Position numbers and translations under genes: made by a program. This document shows, piece after piece, positions 1-8,993 of a stretch of 64,000 nucleotides of DNA. Under the pieces are notes generated by a model that was given only the letters and a program-made list of their open reading frames with translations, made no database searches and had not been told where the DNA came from. Within the stretch, counting starts at the first letter, position 1; each line of letters opens with the position of its first letter. Source of the stretch: DASPHG01 sp963748315 (GTDB lineage Bacteria; Actinomycetota; Thermoleophilia; Solirubrobacterales; Thermoleophilaceae); contig CAVVIK010000005.1 of NCBI GenBank assembly GCA_963748315.1, positions 62,001 through 126,000 on the forward strand, read 5' to 3'.

Positions 1-1336
1 GGTACCCGGTCTTCGCGATGTTGGTGTTACACGTCTCGTATCTTTTCTCGCTATAGATCGGGTACTTGGCGATCTGGGTGCACACGTAAACGGACTTTGA
101 GTTCGAGCCGCGTAGCTTCGAGCCCGTGATGTTGAACCGCTCACCCGCACGGGTGCGTCCGAACGTATACTTCGAGTAGCACCATTTCCGGCGGACGCGG
201 TAGTCGGAGTTGCACCATTCAACCGCATTAACGCACGCTGGCTGCGGACCATCGGGTTCGTAGACGCAGCGGGTATCAGGCGCTTCGAAGTGGGGATCAT
301 CATCGTTGTTGTCATTCCCGCTCGCGGTTGAGGCGTTCGGCAGCGGCCCCCCCGGCACGGTCTGGCCCGTGTCCTCCTCGAGATCCTGTCTTTCCTCTTC
401 GAGGTCGGCGTAGAAGCCGTCCTCTGGGCCCCATTTCCCGGGAAGATCGTCGTCTTCGGGGCACTGATACTCGGGATTATCACCCGGATACATCGGTCCG
501 CTGCATTCCGGACGGCTAGGCACCGAGAAGCAGTTCGGCTGGATACCGTATTGGCCGTTTGCGATGTCGCAGGCGGCGGGTGCTTGGGCGCAGCCGGGTG
601 GTTGGATGCCGACGCTCCCGGTTGGACAGGGGTAGGGAAGTGTCTGGAACGGTGGGCTCGAGAACTGGCAGTTGACCTCCCGGGCGTTCGCACCGCGGGT
701 GCAGCCGGCGCCGAAGTTGTTCCAGCCGATGTTGGTCGTGCCCGGCCAGGCCGGTAGTACGAGCCGAGCCTCGAGCTGGATCTGCTGGTTGCTGTTGGCG
801 TTCGCCCGGTCGAATGTGGCGACGCCGTATGACTGCCAGCCGGAACCCTGGCCCTCGGGGACCTGATGCTGGCTGCCGAGGCTCGCCGAGGCGAGCTGCG
901 ACCTGCTCGGAAAGCTGAGTGCACGTACGGTGCCGGTCATCCCTCCGCCTGCTTCCTCGGCGAGTCGGACGTTGCAGCGTGCGCCGCCGACCGCCAATGT
1001 GCGGAGCATGTTCCCCTGGTACCAGTACGGGTGCTCGGCGGCGACATCCAACGCGCAGTACACGAGCGTCGTCGACCCGTTCGCGTTGCGGTAGCTACCC
1101 GTCACGTAGGTGATGTTGAGCGGGAACGGCGCGTTGTTCGGCACCCACGGGTGCCGCTGCTTGAGATCGTCGACGTCCTCGCCGCGCGCGGCGAGCTGCT
1201 GCGCGACGGAGTAAGGGATCACCGGCTGCACCGATTCCAGATCTAGTACCGGGTTCTCCTGGCCCGATGCGACCGACGAACCGACGACGAGAATCGCAGC
1301 GAGCGCTGCGAACGAAGCGAAACCCCTGCCCAGCAT
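1..1336 (-). CDS. Secreted cysteine-rich protein, C-terminus cut by window edge
   Basis: The frame is open from an ATG at 1336 to the left edge (445 codons, no stop), so the protein is partial. The start has a good Shine-Dalgarno, GGAGG seven bases upstream. Residues 1-26 look like a Sec signal peptide: basic start, hydrophobic run FASFAALAAILVVG, then small residues near ASGQ. The visible mature part has about 16 cysteines, mostly in the second half, which fits disulfides in an exported protein. The middle is acidic (DLEEERQDLEED, then a GNDNNDDD stretch); the end of the visible part is rich in Tyr, Lys and Cys. No family was recognised and no catalytic motif seen. It diverges from murE. Export is well supported; function is unknown. 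Confidence 0.75.
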   Translation of the reverse strand, partial: MLGRGFASFAALAAILVVGSSVASGQENPVLDLESVQPVIPYSVAQQLAARGEDVDDLKQRHPWVPNNAPFPLNITYVTGSYRNANGSTTLVYCALDVAAEHPYWYQGNMLRTLAVGGARCNVRLAEEAGGGMTGTVRALSFPSRSQLASASLGSQHQVPEGQGSGWQSYGVATFDRANANSNQQIQLEARLVLPAWPGTTNIGWNNFGAGCTRGANAREVNCQFSSPPFQTLPYPCPTGSVGIQPPGCAQAPAACDIANGQYGIQPNCFSVPSRPECSGPMYPGDNPEYQCPEDDDLPGKWGPEDGFYADLEEERQDLEEDTGQTVPGGPLPNASTASGNDNNDDDPHFEAPDTRCVYEPDGPQPACVNAVEWCNSDYRVRRKWCYSKYTFGRTRAGERFNITGSKLRGSNSKSVYVCTQIAKYPIYSEKRYETCNTNIAKTGY

Positions 1337-1644
1337 GTTCGCGCCTCCAAACCGTTGATCTACTGGGTCGCACGCACTGCGGGCCGACACGCGGACCCTG
1401 GCCTGCCCCGAGCCGATGCCGGGACACTTGTACTAACGCGCCAGGCACGCAGAACTTGCGCCCGTGGCGCACGCGGGTTGCGCCGTGCGTTCAGCCGCGC
1501 GCTCGTTCGCGTCGGTCTGCAGTCCTGACGTCTCATCCGGGCGGCTAGCCACTGTCCGCTGCACGAGGAGGGGACGCCTTCTTGCATGGTGTCGCCGGAT
1601 GCCGCTCGCGGCTGGTAATGGAGGTTCACCGTGGCGAGGGCAGG
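1337..1644. other. Intergenic region between divergent secreted-protein gene and murE
   Basis: About 308 bases separate the two divergent starts, unless murE starts earlier at the in-frame ATG at 1582. No RNA gene, repeat or convincing conserved ORF was found. It should carry promoters for both directions, but no clear -35/-10 pair could be picked. Genes often upstream of murE in dcw clusters (mraW, ftsL, ftsI) are not here. Confidence 0.6.
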
Positions 1645-3090
1645 ATGCCCGCGGCGCTAACCGGTCTCGCAGGTAGCCTGCGGCCCGTGACTCTCCGCGA
1701 GTTGATGGGCGGAGATGCGCCCGACGTGGAGATAACCGGCCTGCACTACCGCAGCTCGGACGTCCGGCCCGGAGGGCTCTTCTTCTGCGTGCCCGGGTAC
1801 AAGGCCGACGGCCACGACTTCGCCTCCGATGCGGTCGAGCGCGGCGCCGCCGCGCTGGTCTGCGAGCGCCCGCTCGGGCTCGGCGTGCCCGAGCTGGTCG
1901 TGCCGAGCGCGCGCGCCGCGATGGGCCCGGCGGCGGCCCGCTTCTACGGCGACCCGACCGCGAAGCTCAAGGTCGTCGGCATCACGGGCACGAACGGCAA
2001 GACGACGACCGCGTTCCTCACGCGCGCGATCCTCGAACGTGCCGGAATGCAGACCGGTCTGCTGGGCACGGTGAAGTCGATCGTCGGCGGGGTGGAGGAG
2101 CCGGTCGAGCGCACGACGCCCGAGGGCATCGACCTCCAGGCGACCTTCCAGCGCATGCTCGACGCGGGCGATACGGCCTGCGCGATGGAGGTGTCGTCGC
2201 ACGCGCTCGAGCTCGGCCGCGCCGAGGGGATCCACTTCGCCTGCCGCGTCTTCACGAACCTGACCCAGGACCACCTCGACTTCCATCCGGACATGGAGGC
2301 GTACTTCATGGCCAAGCGGCGCCTGTTCATGCCGTCCGGCCCGGCGGTCCTCAATATCGATGACGACTACGGCAGCCGGCTTGCCGACGACGTGACCGAG
2401 CCGATCACCTACGGCGTGGAGTCGCGGGCCGACTACCGGGCGCGTGAGATCAGCTTCGACCCGTCGGGATCGTCGTTCATCTGCGATACGCCCGACGGGC
2501 AGGTCGACATCTCGACACGGCTGCCCGGCCTCTTCAACGTCCAGAACGCTCTCGCGGCCCTGGCGGCGTCCCGGACACTGGGAGTCGGGCTGGACGTCGC
2601 GCGGGAAGCGCTGGCCGAGGCCGACCGCGTCCCGGGACGGTTCGAGCCGGTGGACGAGGGTCAGGCGTTCACGGTGCTCGTCGACTACGCGCACACGCCC
2701 GAGGCGCTCGACAACGTCCTGCGCGCCGCGCGTGAGCTGACCGACGGCCGCGTGCACGTCGTCTTCGGCGCCGGCGGCGACCGCGACCGCGCTAAGCGGC
2801 CGCTGATGGGCAAGGCCGCCGCCGAGCTCGCCGACCGCGTCGTCGTGACGTCCGACAACCCGCGGTCCGAGGACCCGCAGGCGATCATCGAGGAGATCCT
2901 CGCGGGGACGGGCCCAGACGTGGAGAGCGAGGTCGACCGCCGCCGCGCGATCGCGCTCGCCGTGTCCTCGGCCGACCCCGGTGACGTGGTCGTCGTGGCC
3001 GGGAAGGGGCACGAGCAGGGCCAGGAGTTCGAGAACGGGCGCAAGGAGCCCTTCGACGACGTCGCGGTCGTGCGGGAGGCGCTGCGATGA
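1645..3090 (+). CDS. murE: UDP-N-acetylmuramoyl-tripeptide synthetase, MurE (meso-DAP type)
   Basis: ATP-dependent ligase adding the third stem-peptide residue to UDP-MurNAc-L-Ala-D-Glu in the cytoplasm. The 481-residue length fits the family. The ATP loop GTNGKTTT lies near residues 113-120 and the substrate motif DNPRSEDP near residue 405; DNPR is the signature for meso-diaminopimelate rather than lysine. The start is uncertain. ATG 1645 has GAGGG four bases upstream. GTG 1687 would give the family-like N-terminus VTLRELMGG, and ATG 1582 is also in frame. It is the first gene of the dcw operon and its stop overlaps the murF start (ATGA). Confidence 0.95.
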   Translation: MPAALTGLAGSLRPVTLRELMGGDAPDVEITGLHYRSSDVRPGGLFFCVPGYKADGHDFASDAVERGAAALVCERPLGLGVPELVVPSARAAMGPAAARFYGDPTAKLKVVGITGTNGKTTTAFLTRAILERAGMQTGLLGTVKSIVGGVEEPVERTTPEGIDLQATFQRMLDAGDTACAMEVSSHALELGRAEGIHFACRVFTNLTQDHLDFHPDMEAYFMAKRRLFMPSGPAVLNIDDDYGSRLADDVTEPITYGVESRADYRAREISFDPSGSSFICDTPDGQVDISTRLPGLFNVQNALAALAASRTLGVGLDVAREALAEADRVPGRFEPVDEGQAFTVLVDYAHTPEALDNVLRAARELTDGRVHVVFGAGGDRDRAKRPLMGKAAAELADRVVVTSDNPRSEDPQAIIEEILAGTGPDVESEVDRRRAIALAVSSADPGDVVVVAGKGHEQGQEFENGRKEPFDDVAVVREALR

Positions 3091-4406
3091 GGGACGCCGC
3101 ATGGGTGGCAGAGGCGGCCGGGGGCGAGCTCGTGGCCGGCGATCCCGCCCTGGAGGGGCCGCGCCGCGCGGTCGTCGACTCGCGCGAGGCGGGTGAGGGC
3201 GACCTCTTCGTCGGGCTGCACGGGTCGAATGCGGACGGCAGCCGGTTCGCGCAGAAGGCTCTCGCCGCCGGCGCGTGGGGCGCGCTCGTGGGCCCCGCCC
3301 GCGCGCGCGAGCTGGCCGAGAGCGGTGTGACCGCGCCCGTGATCGCGTCGGGCAACACGCTCGAGGCGCTCGGTTCACTCGCGCGCGCGTGGCGACGCGA
3401 GCTCGGCTGCCGCGTGGTCGGCGTGACCGGCTCCACCGGCAAGACCTCGACGAAGGACATCCTTGCGGCGCTGCTCGGCGCTCACTTGCGAGTACATCGC
3501 AACCGTGAGAACTGGAACACGGAGATCGGGCTGCCGCTCACGATCCTCGAGGCGGAGCCCGGCACCGACGCGCTCGTGCTCGAGATGGCGATGCGCGGTG
3601 AGGGGCAGATCGCGGAGCTCGCCGCGATCGCCGAGCCCGACGTCGGCCTGATCGTGAACGTGGGGCCGGTGCACCTGGAGCTGCTCGGCACGGTCGAGCG
3701 GGTGGCGGCGGCCAAGGCGGAGTTGATCCGCGATTTGAGCCAGGACGCTGTCGCGGTCGTCCCCGCCGGGGAGGCGTTGCTCGAGGAGCACCTGCGGGAC
3801 GACATCGAGACGATCACCTTCGGCCCTGAGGGCGACGTCCGGCTCGAGTCGTTCATCGACGGCCGCGCCGTCATCCACGCGCGCGGGGAGCGCGTCGAGC
3901 TCGAGCTGCCGTTCGAGGAGGACTACAACGTCGCCAACACGGTGGCCGCCGTGGCCGCCGCCACGGCGCTCGGCGTCACGCCGTCGGGCAAGCTCGACGT
4001 CGCGTTCTCGTCGCTGCGCGGCGAGGTCGTCGAGCTGGGCGGCGGGGTGACCGTGGTCAACGACTGCTACAACGCCAACCCGATGTCGATGCGCGCGGCC
4101 CTCGAGCATCTGGCCGCTTCCGGCGCGGAGAGGCGGATCGCGGTGCTGGGCGGGATGGCTGAGCTGGGCGACGACGGGCCGCGCTTCCACCGCGAGATCG
4201 GCCACCTGGCCGACGCGCTCGGGATCGACATCCTCGTGACGGTCGGCGAGCTCGCGCTGCCGTACGCGGAGACGTTCGGCGGCGACCTCCACCAGGTCGG
4301 CGACGCGGAGGAGGCCGGTGCGCTGCTCGAGGAGATCGCGATGCCGGGCGACCGCGTGCTCGTGAAGGGGTCGCGCTCCGTCGGACTGGAAAAGGTCCTG
4401 GCGTAG
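3087..4406 (+). CDS. murF: UDP-N-acetylmuramoyl-tripeptide--D-alanyl-D-alanine ligase, MurF
   Basis: Adds D-Ala-D-Ala to UDP-MurNAc-tripeptide, finishing the soluble peptidoglycan precursor. 439 residues, normal length. The ATP-binding loop GSTGKTSTKD is near residues 115-124, followed by the Mur-ligase central-domain stretch HRNRENWNTEIGLP and the C-terminal-domain motif VVNDCYNANPMSM. It starts at the ATG that overlaps the murE stop and its own TAG stop overlaps the GTG of mraY, so murE-murF-mraY are probably translationally coupled. Confidence 0.96.
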   Translation: MRDAAWVAEAAGGELVAGDPALEGPRRAVVDSREAGEGDLFVGLHGSNADGSRFAQKALAAGAWGALVGPARARELAESGVTAPVIASGNTLEALGSLARAWRRELGCRVVGVTGSTGKTSTKDILAALLGAHLRVHRNRENWNTEIGLPLTILEAEPGTDALVLEMAMRGEGQIAELAAIAEPDVGLIVNVGPVHLELLGTVERVAAAKAELIRDLSQDAVAVVPAGEALLEEHLRDDIETITFGPEGDVRLESFIDGRAVIHARGERVELELPFEEDYNVANTVAAVAAATALGVTPSGKLDVAFSSLRGEVVELGGGVTVVNDCYNANPMSMRAALEHLAASGAERRIAVLGGMAELGDDGPRFHREIGHLADALGIDILVTVGELALPYAETFGGDLHQVGDAEEAGALLEEIAMPGDRVLVKGSRSVGLEKVLA

Positions 4407-5380
4407 TGCTCGGCGAGATCCTCATCGGCGGGATGGGCTCGCTGTTCATCTGCATGTTCCTCGGGCCGAAGTTCATCGAATTCATGCGCGAGCGCGAGTT
4501 CGGCCAGCACATCCGCGAGGAGGGCCCGGAGGGCCACCACGAGAAGGCCGGGACACCCACGATGGGCGGGCTGTTGATCCTGCTCTCGATCGCGGTGCCG
4601 TTCCTGATCCTGAGCGAGTACCGCGCGGTCAGCCTGGCGGTCCTCGGCACCGCGCTGGCGAGCGGGGCGATCGGCTTCATCGACGACTGGACGAAGGTCA
4701 CCCACAGGCGTTCGCTCGGCGTGTCCGGTCGCTACAAGCTGATCGCCCAGGGCGTGATCGCGATCGGGCTGTGGCTGGTCGCCACCGAGTACGTCGACCT
4801 GCCGGAGATCCTGAAGGTGCACACGATCGACGCCTCGATCGACCTCGGGCTGCTCTATCCCGTCCTGATCTTCCTGGTGCTCGCCGGCACCAGCAACGGC
4901 GTCAACCTGACCGACGGCCTCGACGGGCTGGCCGCGGGGTCGGCCGCGATCGTCCTGCTGGCCTACACCGCGATGACGTTCATCACGACCGGCCAGGAGG
5001 ACCTCGCGCTGCTGTCGGCGTGCCTCGTCGGCGCGTGCGTCGGCTTCCTCTGGTTCAACTCGTTCCCGGCCGCGATCTTCATGGGTGACACCGGCTCGCT
5101 AGCCCTCGGCGGCGCGATCGCGGGGCTCGCCGTGATGACGCAGACGGAGCTGCTCCTGATCGTGATCGGCGGCATCTTCGTGATCGAGAGCCTCTCGGTC
5201 GTGATCCAGGTGATCGCGTTCCAGCGCTTCCGGCGGCGCGTCTTCTTGATGGCTCCGGTGCACCACCACTTCGAGCTGATGGCTTGGTCGGAGACGAAGA
5301 TCATCCTGCGCTTCTGGATCGTGGCCGCGATCTGCTCGGCGATCGGGTTCACGCTGTACCAGCAGTCGCTCATCCAGTGA
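4406..5380 (+). CDS. mraY: Phospho-N-acetylmuramoyl-pentapeptide-transferase, MraY
   Basis: Integral membrane enzyme that moves phospho-MurNAc-pentapeptide from UDP to undecaprenyl phosphate, making lipid I. 324 residues with about ten hydrophobic segments. Family motifs are clear: HHEKAGTPTMGG near the N-terminus, the aspartate pair in FIDDWTK, GVNLTDGLDGLAAG, and the histidine motif APVHHHFEL. GTG start overlapping the murF stop (TAGTG); its stop overlaps the murD GTG (GTGA). Confidence 0.96.
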   Translation: MLGEILIGGMGSLFICMFLGPKFIEFMREREFGQHIREEGPEGHHEKAGTPTMGGLLILLSIAVPFLILSEYRAVSLAVLGTALASGAIGFIDDWTKVTHRRSLGVSGRYKLIAQGVIAIGLWLVATEYVDLPEILKVHTIDASIDLGLLYPVLIFLVLAGTSNGVNLTDGLDGLAAGSAAIVLLAYTAMTFITTGQEDLALLSACLVGACVGFLWFNSFPAAIFMGDTGSLALGGAIAGLAVMTQTELLLIVIGGIFVIESLSVVIQVIAFQRFRRRVFLMAPVHHHFELMAWSETKIILRFWIVAAICSAIGFTLYQQSLIQ

Positions 5381-6600
5381 GCGGCAAGCCGCGCCCGCCG
5401 CTGCCCGACGGGCCTTACCTGGTCGTCGGGCTCGCCCGCTCGGGGTCGGCCGCCGCGCTCATGCTGCGCGAGCACGGCGAGGTGATCGGCGTCGACTCCG
5501 GCCGGCCCGAGGCGCTGCCCGACGTCGAGACACACCTCGAGACCGAAGGGGTCGACCTGCTCGAACGCGTCCGAACGGTGGTCAAGAGCCCAGGCGTCCC
5601 GAACGACGCGCCGGCGATCCTCACGGCGCGCGAGCGCAGGATCCCGGTGGTGGGCGAGCTCGAGCTCGCGTGGCGGCTGATGTCCAACGAGTTCATCGCC
5701 GTGACCGGCACGAACGGCAAGACGACGACCGTCGAGCTGCTCGGAGCGATGCACCGGGCAGCGGGCGTGCCGGTGGCGGTCGCCGGCAACGTGGGGACGC
5801 CGCTGGCGTCGCTCGTGGGCTCGATCGAGGCCGAGGCCGTCGTCGTCTGCGAGGCGTCGAGCTTCCAGCTCGAGGACACGATCGCGTTCGCGCCGGAGTG
5901 CGCCGTGCTGCTGAACATCGAGCCCGATCACATCGACCGGCACGGGACGTTCGAGGCCTACCGTGAGGCGAAGCTGCGCATCTTCGCGAATCAGACCGAG
6001 CAAGACATCGCTATCAGGCCGCCCTTCCCACCACTGCCGATTTCCGCCGAGGAGCTCCGCCTGCGCGGGGCGCACAACGTCGAGAACGCGATGGCGGCAT
6101 CGGCCGCGGCCGGCGCGCGCGGCCTTCCGGCCGAAGCGATCGCGGAGGCTCTGCGTACCTTCGGCGGCGTTCCGCACCGCCTCGAGGACGTCGCCGAGGC
6201 GCGCGGGGTCACGTGGGTGAACGACTCGAAGGCGACGAACGTCGCATCGGCGCGGGTCGGGCTCGAGGCGTTCGAAGAGGGGGTCCACCTGATCGCGGGC
6301 GGCAGCCTGAAGGGCGGCGGGTTCGAGGGGCTGCGCGACCCGGTCGCCGCGCGTTGCAGGGCCGTCTATTTGATCGGCGAGGCGAGCGACCGGTTGGCCA
6401 CGGACCTGGAGCCCACCGGGGTCCCGCTCGCGCGCTGCGGCGACCTCGAGAGCGCCGTCGCCGCGGCTGGTGCCGCGGCCCAGCCGGGTGACGTCGTGCT
6501 GCTGTCGCCGGCATGCGCCAGCTTCGACCAGTACGAGGACTTCGAGGCGCGCGGGAACCACTTCCGCGAGTTGGCGCAGCGGTGGGCGGCCCAAGCATGA
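5377..6600 (+). CDS. murD: UDP-N-acetylmuramoyl-L-alanine--D-glutamate ligase, MurD (shortened central domain)
   Basis: Adds D-glutamate to UDP-MurNAc-L-Ala. The start is the GTG at 5377 overlapping the mraY stop; a longer in-frame ORF from 5284 lies inside mraY. 407 residues, shorter than the usual 440-490. The N-terminal domain has GLARSGSAAA, the ATP loop is GTNGKTTTVELLG, then NIEPDHIDRHGTFE and KLRIFANQ. From there only about 24 residues lead to LRGAHNVENAMAAS, where E. coli MurD has about 60, so a central-domain loop is missing. The C-terminal domain carries VTWVNDSKATN and the end motif SPACASFDQYEDFEARG. The gap is in frame and all key motifs remain, so the enzyme is probably active. 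Confidence 0.94.
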   Translation: MSGKPRPPLPDGPYLVVGLARSGSAAALMLREHGEVIGVDSGRPEALPDVETHLETEGVDLLERVRTVVKSPGVPNDAPAILTARERRIPVVGELELAWRLMSNEFIAVTGTNGKTTTVELLGAMHRAAGVPVAVAGNVGTPLASLVGSIEAEAVVVCEASSFQLEDTIAFAPECAVLLNIEPDHIDRHGTFEAYREAKLRIFANQTEQDIAIRPPFPPLPISAEELRLRGAHNVENAMAASAAAGARGLPAEAIAEALRTFGGVPHRLEDVAEARGVTWVNDSKATNVASARVGLEAFEEGVHLIAGGSLKGGGFEGLRDPVAARCRAVYLIGEASDRLATDLEPTGVPLARCGDLESAVAAAGAAAQPGDVVLLSPACASFDQYEDFEARGNHFRELAQRWAAQA

Positions 6601-6630
6601 ATTCAAGCGGGCGCGTCGAAGAAATGCCGG

Positions 6631-7878
6631 ATGGCGCGCAGCCGCCCGCGCACGAAGCCCCCGCTCGAGTACTCGCTGATCTACACGGCGACGCTCTGCC
6701 TGCTCGCCCTCGGGGCGATCATGGTGTACTCGGCGAGCTCCGCCGAGTCGCTCCTCGACGGCTCTGGCGACCCGTCCTACTACCTGAAGCGCTACGTCGG
6801 GCTGGCGATCGTCGGGCTGGTGGTGCTGCACTTCACCTCGCGCCACGGCCTGCAGGTCGTCAAGGCGGTCACGCCGGTGCTGCTGCTCGTTTCGTTCGGG
6901 CTGACCGCGCTCGTGATGCTGCCCGGCTTCGGCGTCACCGTGAACGGGGCGACCCGCTGGCTGGGAGCCGGCCCGCTCCAGTTCCAGCCGTCGGAGCTGC
7001 TCAAGCTGTCACTGGTCCTCTTCGCAGCGCAGCTGCTGGCCGCGCGGCCGCGTGCGACCCAGAGCTTCGGCGGCCTCTCGAAGCCGCTACTGATCGTCGT
7101 CGCGGTTGCCTGCCTGATGCTCCTCAAGCAGCCGGACATGGGTACCGCGATGGTGATCTGCTTCACGATCGGCACGCTCCTGTTCGTCGCGGGCACGCCG
7201 ATGAGGCTGCTCGGGATGATGGCCGGCAGCGTCGGGACGCTCGCCCTGATCGTCGCGCTGGCCGAGCCGTACCGCCGCGCGCGCCTGACGGCGTTCCTCG
7301 ATCCATGGTCGGACCAGGCCGACACGGGCTTCCAGGCCGTGCAATCGATGATCGCGATCGGCTCAGGCGGCCCGGTCGGGGTGGGGCTGGGCGAGTCGGT
7401 CCAGAAGATCTTCTACCTCCCGGAGGCCCACACGGACATGATCCTCGCGATCATCGGCGAGGAGCTCGGGCTGGTCGGGATCTTCAGCGTCGTCGCGCTC
7501 TACGGGCTGATCGCCTACGCCGGCTTCCGGGCGGCGAAGCACGCGCGCGATCGCTACGCGAAGCTGCTCGCGTCCGGGATCACCGCGCTGATCCTGTGCC
7601 AGGCGACCCTCAACATGTTCGCGGTCATGGGGCTCGCCCCGCTCACGGGCATCCCCCTGCCGCTGATCTCCTACGGCAACTCCAACCTGATCGTCGTGAT
7701 GGCGGCGATGGGTCTCCTCTTGAACGTCGCGGCGACGGGCGGTGCCGCCGCAACCCGCACCCGCAAGCTGAGGGCCATCGACGGAGGTCGCGCCGATGAC
7801 GCGCGTCGCAATCGCAGCCGGCGGGACAGCCGGTCACGTCGTTCCGGCACTGGCAGTCGCCGACGCGCTACGGGATAA
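6631..7878 (+). CDS. ftsW: FtsW/RodA/SpoVE-family peptidoglycan glycosyltransferase
   Basis: Polytopic SEDS-family membrane protein that polymerises lipid II at the septum. 415 residues with about ten membrane segments. Family features are LLALGAIMVYSASS, GATRWLGAGPLQFQPSELLK, LLKQPDMGTAMVI, the large loop ending in EAHTDMILAIIGEELGL, and the final PLISYGNSN. Position between murD and murG favours FtsW over RodA. It begins 30 bases after the murD stop. The last 28 codons overlap murG by 83 bases and are Arg/Ser-rich, read out of frame through murG; this is unusual here, where overlaps are normally four bases, so the true 3' end may be shorter or affected by an indel. Confidence 0.93.
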   Translation: MARSRPRTKPPLEYSLIYTATLCLLALGAIMVYSASSAESLLDGSGDPSYYLKRYVGLAIVGLVVLHFTSRHGLQVVKAVTPVLLLVSFGLTALVMLPGFGVTVNGATRWLGAGPLQFQPSELLKLSLVLFAAQLLAARPRATQSFGGLSKPLLIVVAVACLMLLKQPDMGTAMVICFTIGTLLFVAGTPMRLLGMMAGSVGTLALIVALAEPYRRARLTAFLDPWSDQADTGFQAVQSMIAIGSGGPVGVGLGESVQKIFYLPEAHTDMILAIIGEELGLVGIFSVVALYGLIAYAGFRAAKHARDRYAKLLASGITALILCQATLNMFAVMGLAPLTGIPLPLISYGNSNLIVVMAAMGLLLNVAATGGAAATRTRKLRAIDGGRADDARRNRSRRDSRSRRSGTGSRRRATG

Positions 7879-8869
7879 GGGCGCGCACGTCGAGTTCCTC
7901 GGCGGCGAGCGCGCCGAGGCGGAGCTCGTCCCGAGCGCGGGCTACCCATTCCATCGGCTGCGGGTAGCCGGCGTCGACCGCCGCAACCCCCTCAAGGCCG
8001 CACGCGCGCTCCTCTGGGCCGGATGGGCGACCGGCCGGGCCCGTCGCATCCTGCGCGCGATGCAGGCGGACATCGTCCTCGGCGGAGGCGGCTACGTGGC
8101 GGCGCCCGTCGGCCTCGCGGCTCGCAGCCTCGGGCTGCCGCTCGTCCTGACCGAGGCGGACAGCCACCTCGGTGTCGCGAACCGGCTGCTCGCTCCGTTT
8201 GCGAAGCGCATCTTCCTCGCGTTCGACCTGCCGAAACACACCGGGGGCAAGTGGATGGTCACGGGCCGGCCCATCCCGGCGGCGATGCTCGACGCGGACC
8301 GAGCCGCAGCCCGTGCCCGCTTCGGAATCGATGACGACCGCGAGTGCCTGCTCGTGTTCGGCGGGTCGCTCGGTGCGCGTCGTCTGAACGAGGCGGCGAT
8401 CGAGGCGTTCGGCAGCGCGGCGCCGTGCTGGGTGCTGCATGCGTGCGGGCGGCGCGACTACCCCGAGCTCGCTCAGCGCCTCGAGGAACTCGGGCGCCCC
8501 GAGCACTACAAGCTGCATGCCTTCATCACGCCGTTCTCCGACGCGTACGCGGCGGCTGACCTGGCCGTGGCGCGCGCGGGCGGGTCGGTCTTCGAGCTGC
8601 TCGGGGCGGGCCTGCCGGCAGTGCTCGTGCCCTACCCGCACGCGACGGCCGACCACCAGACGAAGAACGCGCGCTGGACGGAGCGCGGCGGCGCCGCGGT
8701 GGTCGTCCCCGATGACGAGCTCGACGGCCCGCGGCTCGCGCGGGAGGTCGCCGCGCTCCTGGGGTCGTCCGATCGCCTCCGCACGATGCAGCGGACAGCG
8801 CTCGCGCTCGCCCGCCCCGACGCGGCCGAGCGGATCGCTCATCAGATCCTCATGCTCGCCTGCAAGTAA
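7796..8869 (+). CDS. murG: UDP-GlcNAc--lipid I N-acetylglucosaminyltransferase, MurG
   Basis: Peripheral membrane GT28 enzyme that adds GlcNAc to lipid I, producing lipid II. 357 residues. The N-terminal glycine-rich loop reads AAGGTAGHVVPAL, followed by the second loop LGGGGYVAAPVGLAA. The C-terminal domain has VFGGSLGARRLNEA and the UDP-GlcNAc site around AGGSVFELLGAGLPAVLVPYP (shown in part: FELLGAGLPAVLVP). ATG start with GGAGG eight bases upstream. It is the last gene of the first dcw block; murC comes only after three unrelated genes. Confidence 0.96.
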   Translation: MTRVAIAAGGTAGHVVPALAVADALRDKGAHVEFLGGERAEAELVPSAGYPFHRLRVAGVDRRNPLKAARALLWAGWATGRARRILRAMQADIVLGGGGYVAAPVGLAARSLGLPLVLTEADSHLGVANRLLAPFAKRIFLAFDLPKHTGGKWMVTGRPIPAAMLDADRAAARARFGIDDDRECLLVFGGSLGARRLNEAAIEAFGSAAPCWVLHACGRRDYPELAQRLEELGRPEHYKLHAFITPFSDAYAAADLAVARAGGSVFELLGAGLPAVLVPYPHATADHQTKNARWTERGGAAVVVPDDELDGPRLAREVAALLGSSDRLRTMQRTALALARPDAAERIAHQILMLACK

Positions 8870-8993
8870 TCCCCCTATGACGGCGTTTCTCGGTAGAGGG
8901 GCAAGCAGGTCTATTTGTCGAGGAAACGGGGAATCCCCTTCTACAGGGGGGTCCTGGCGCCGAAGCGATCGGCAGTTCTCCGCTTTACCCACC

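Noticed and set aside
1657..3378. Long minus-strand ORF (573 residues) opposite murE/murF
   Set aside because: Arg/Ala/Gly-rich shadow of plus-strand genes; no motif, no ribosome site. The same holds for the long minus frame at 4963-6846.
8439..8993. N-terminal extension of the PAP2 frame into murG
   Set aside because: The sequence before 8877 is a shadow of murG; the phosphatase begins at ATG 8994 or possibly 8877.
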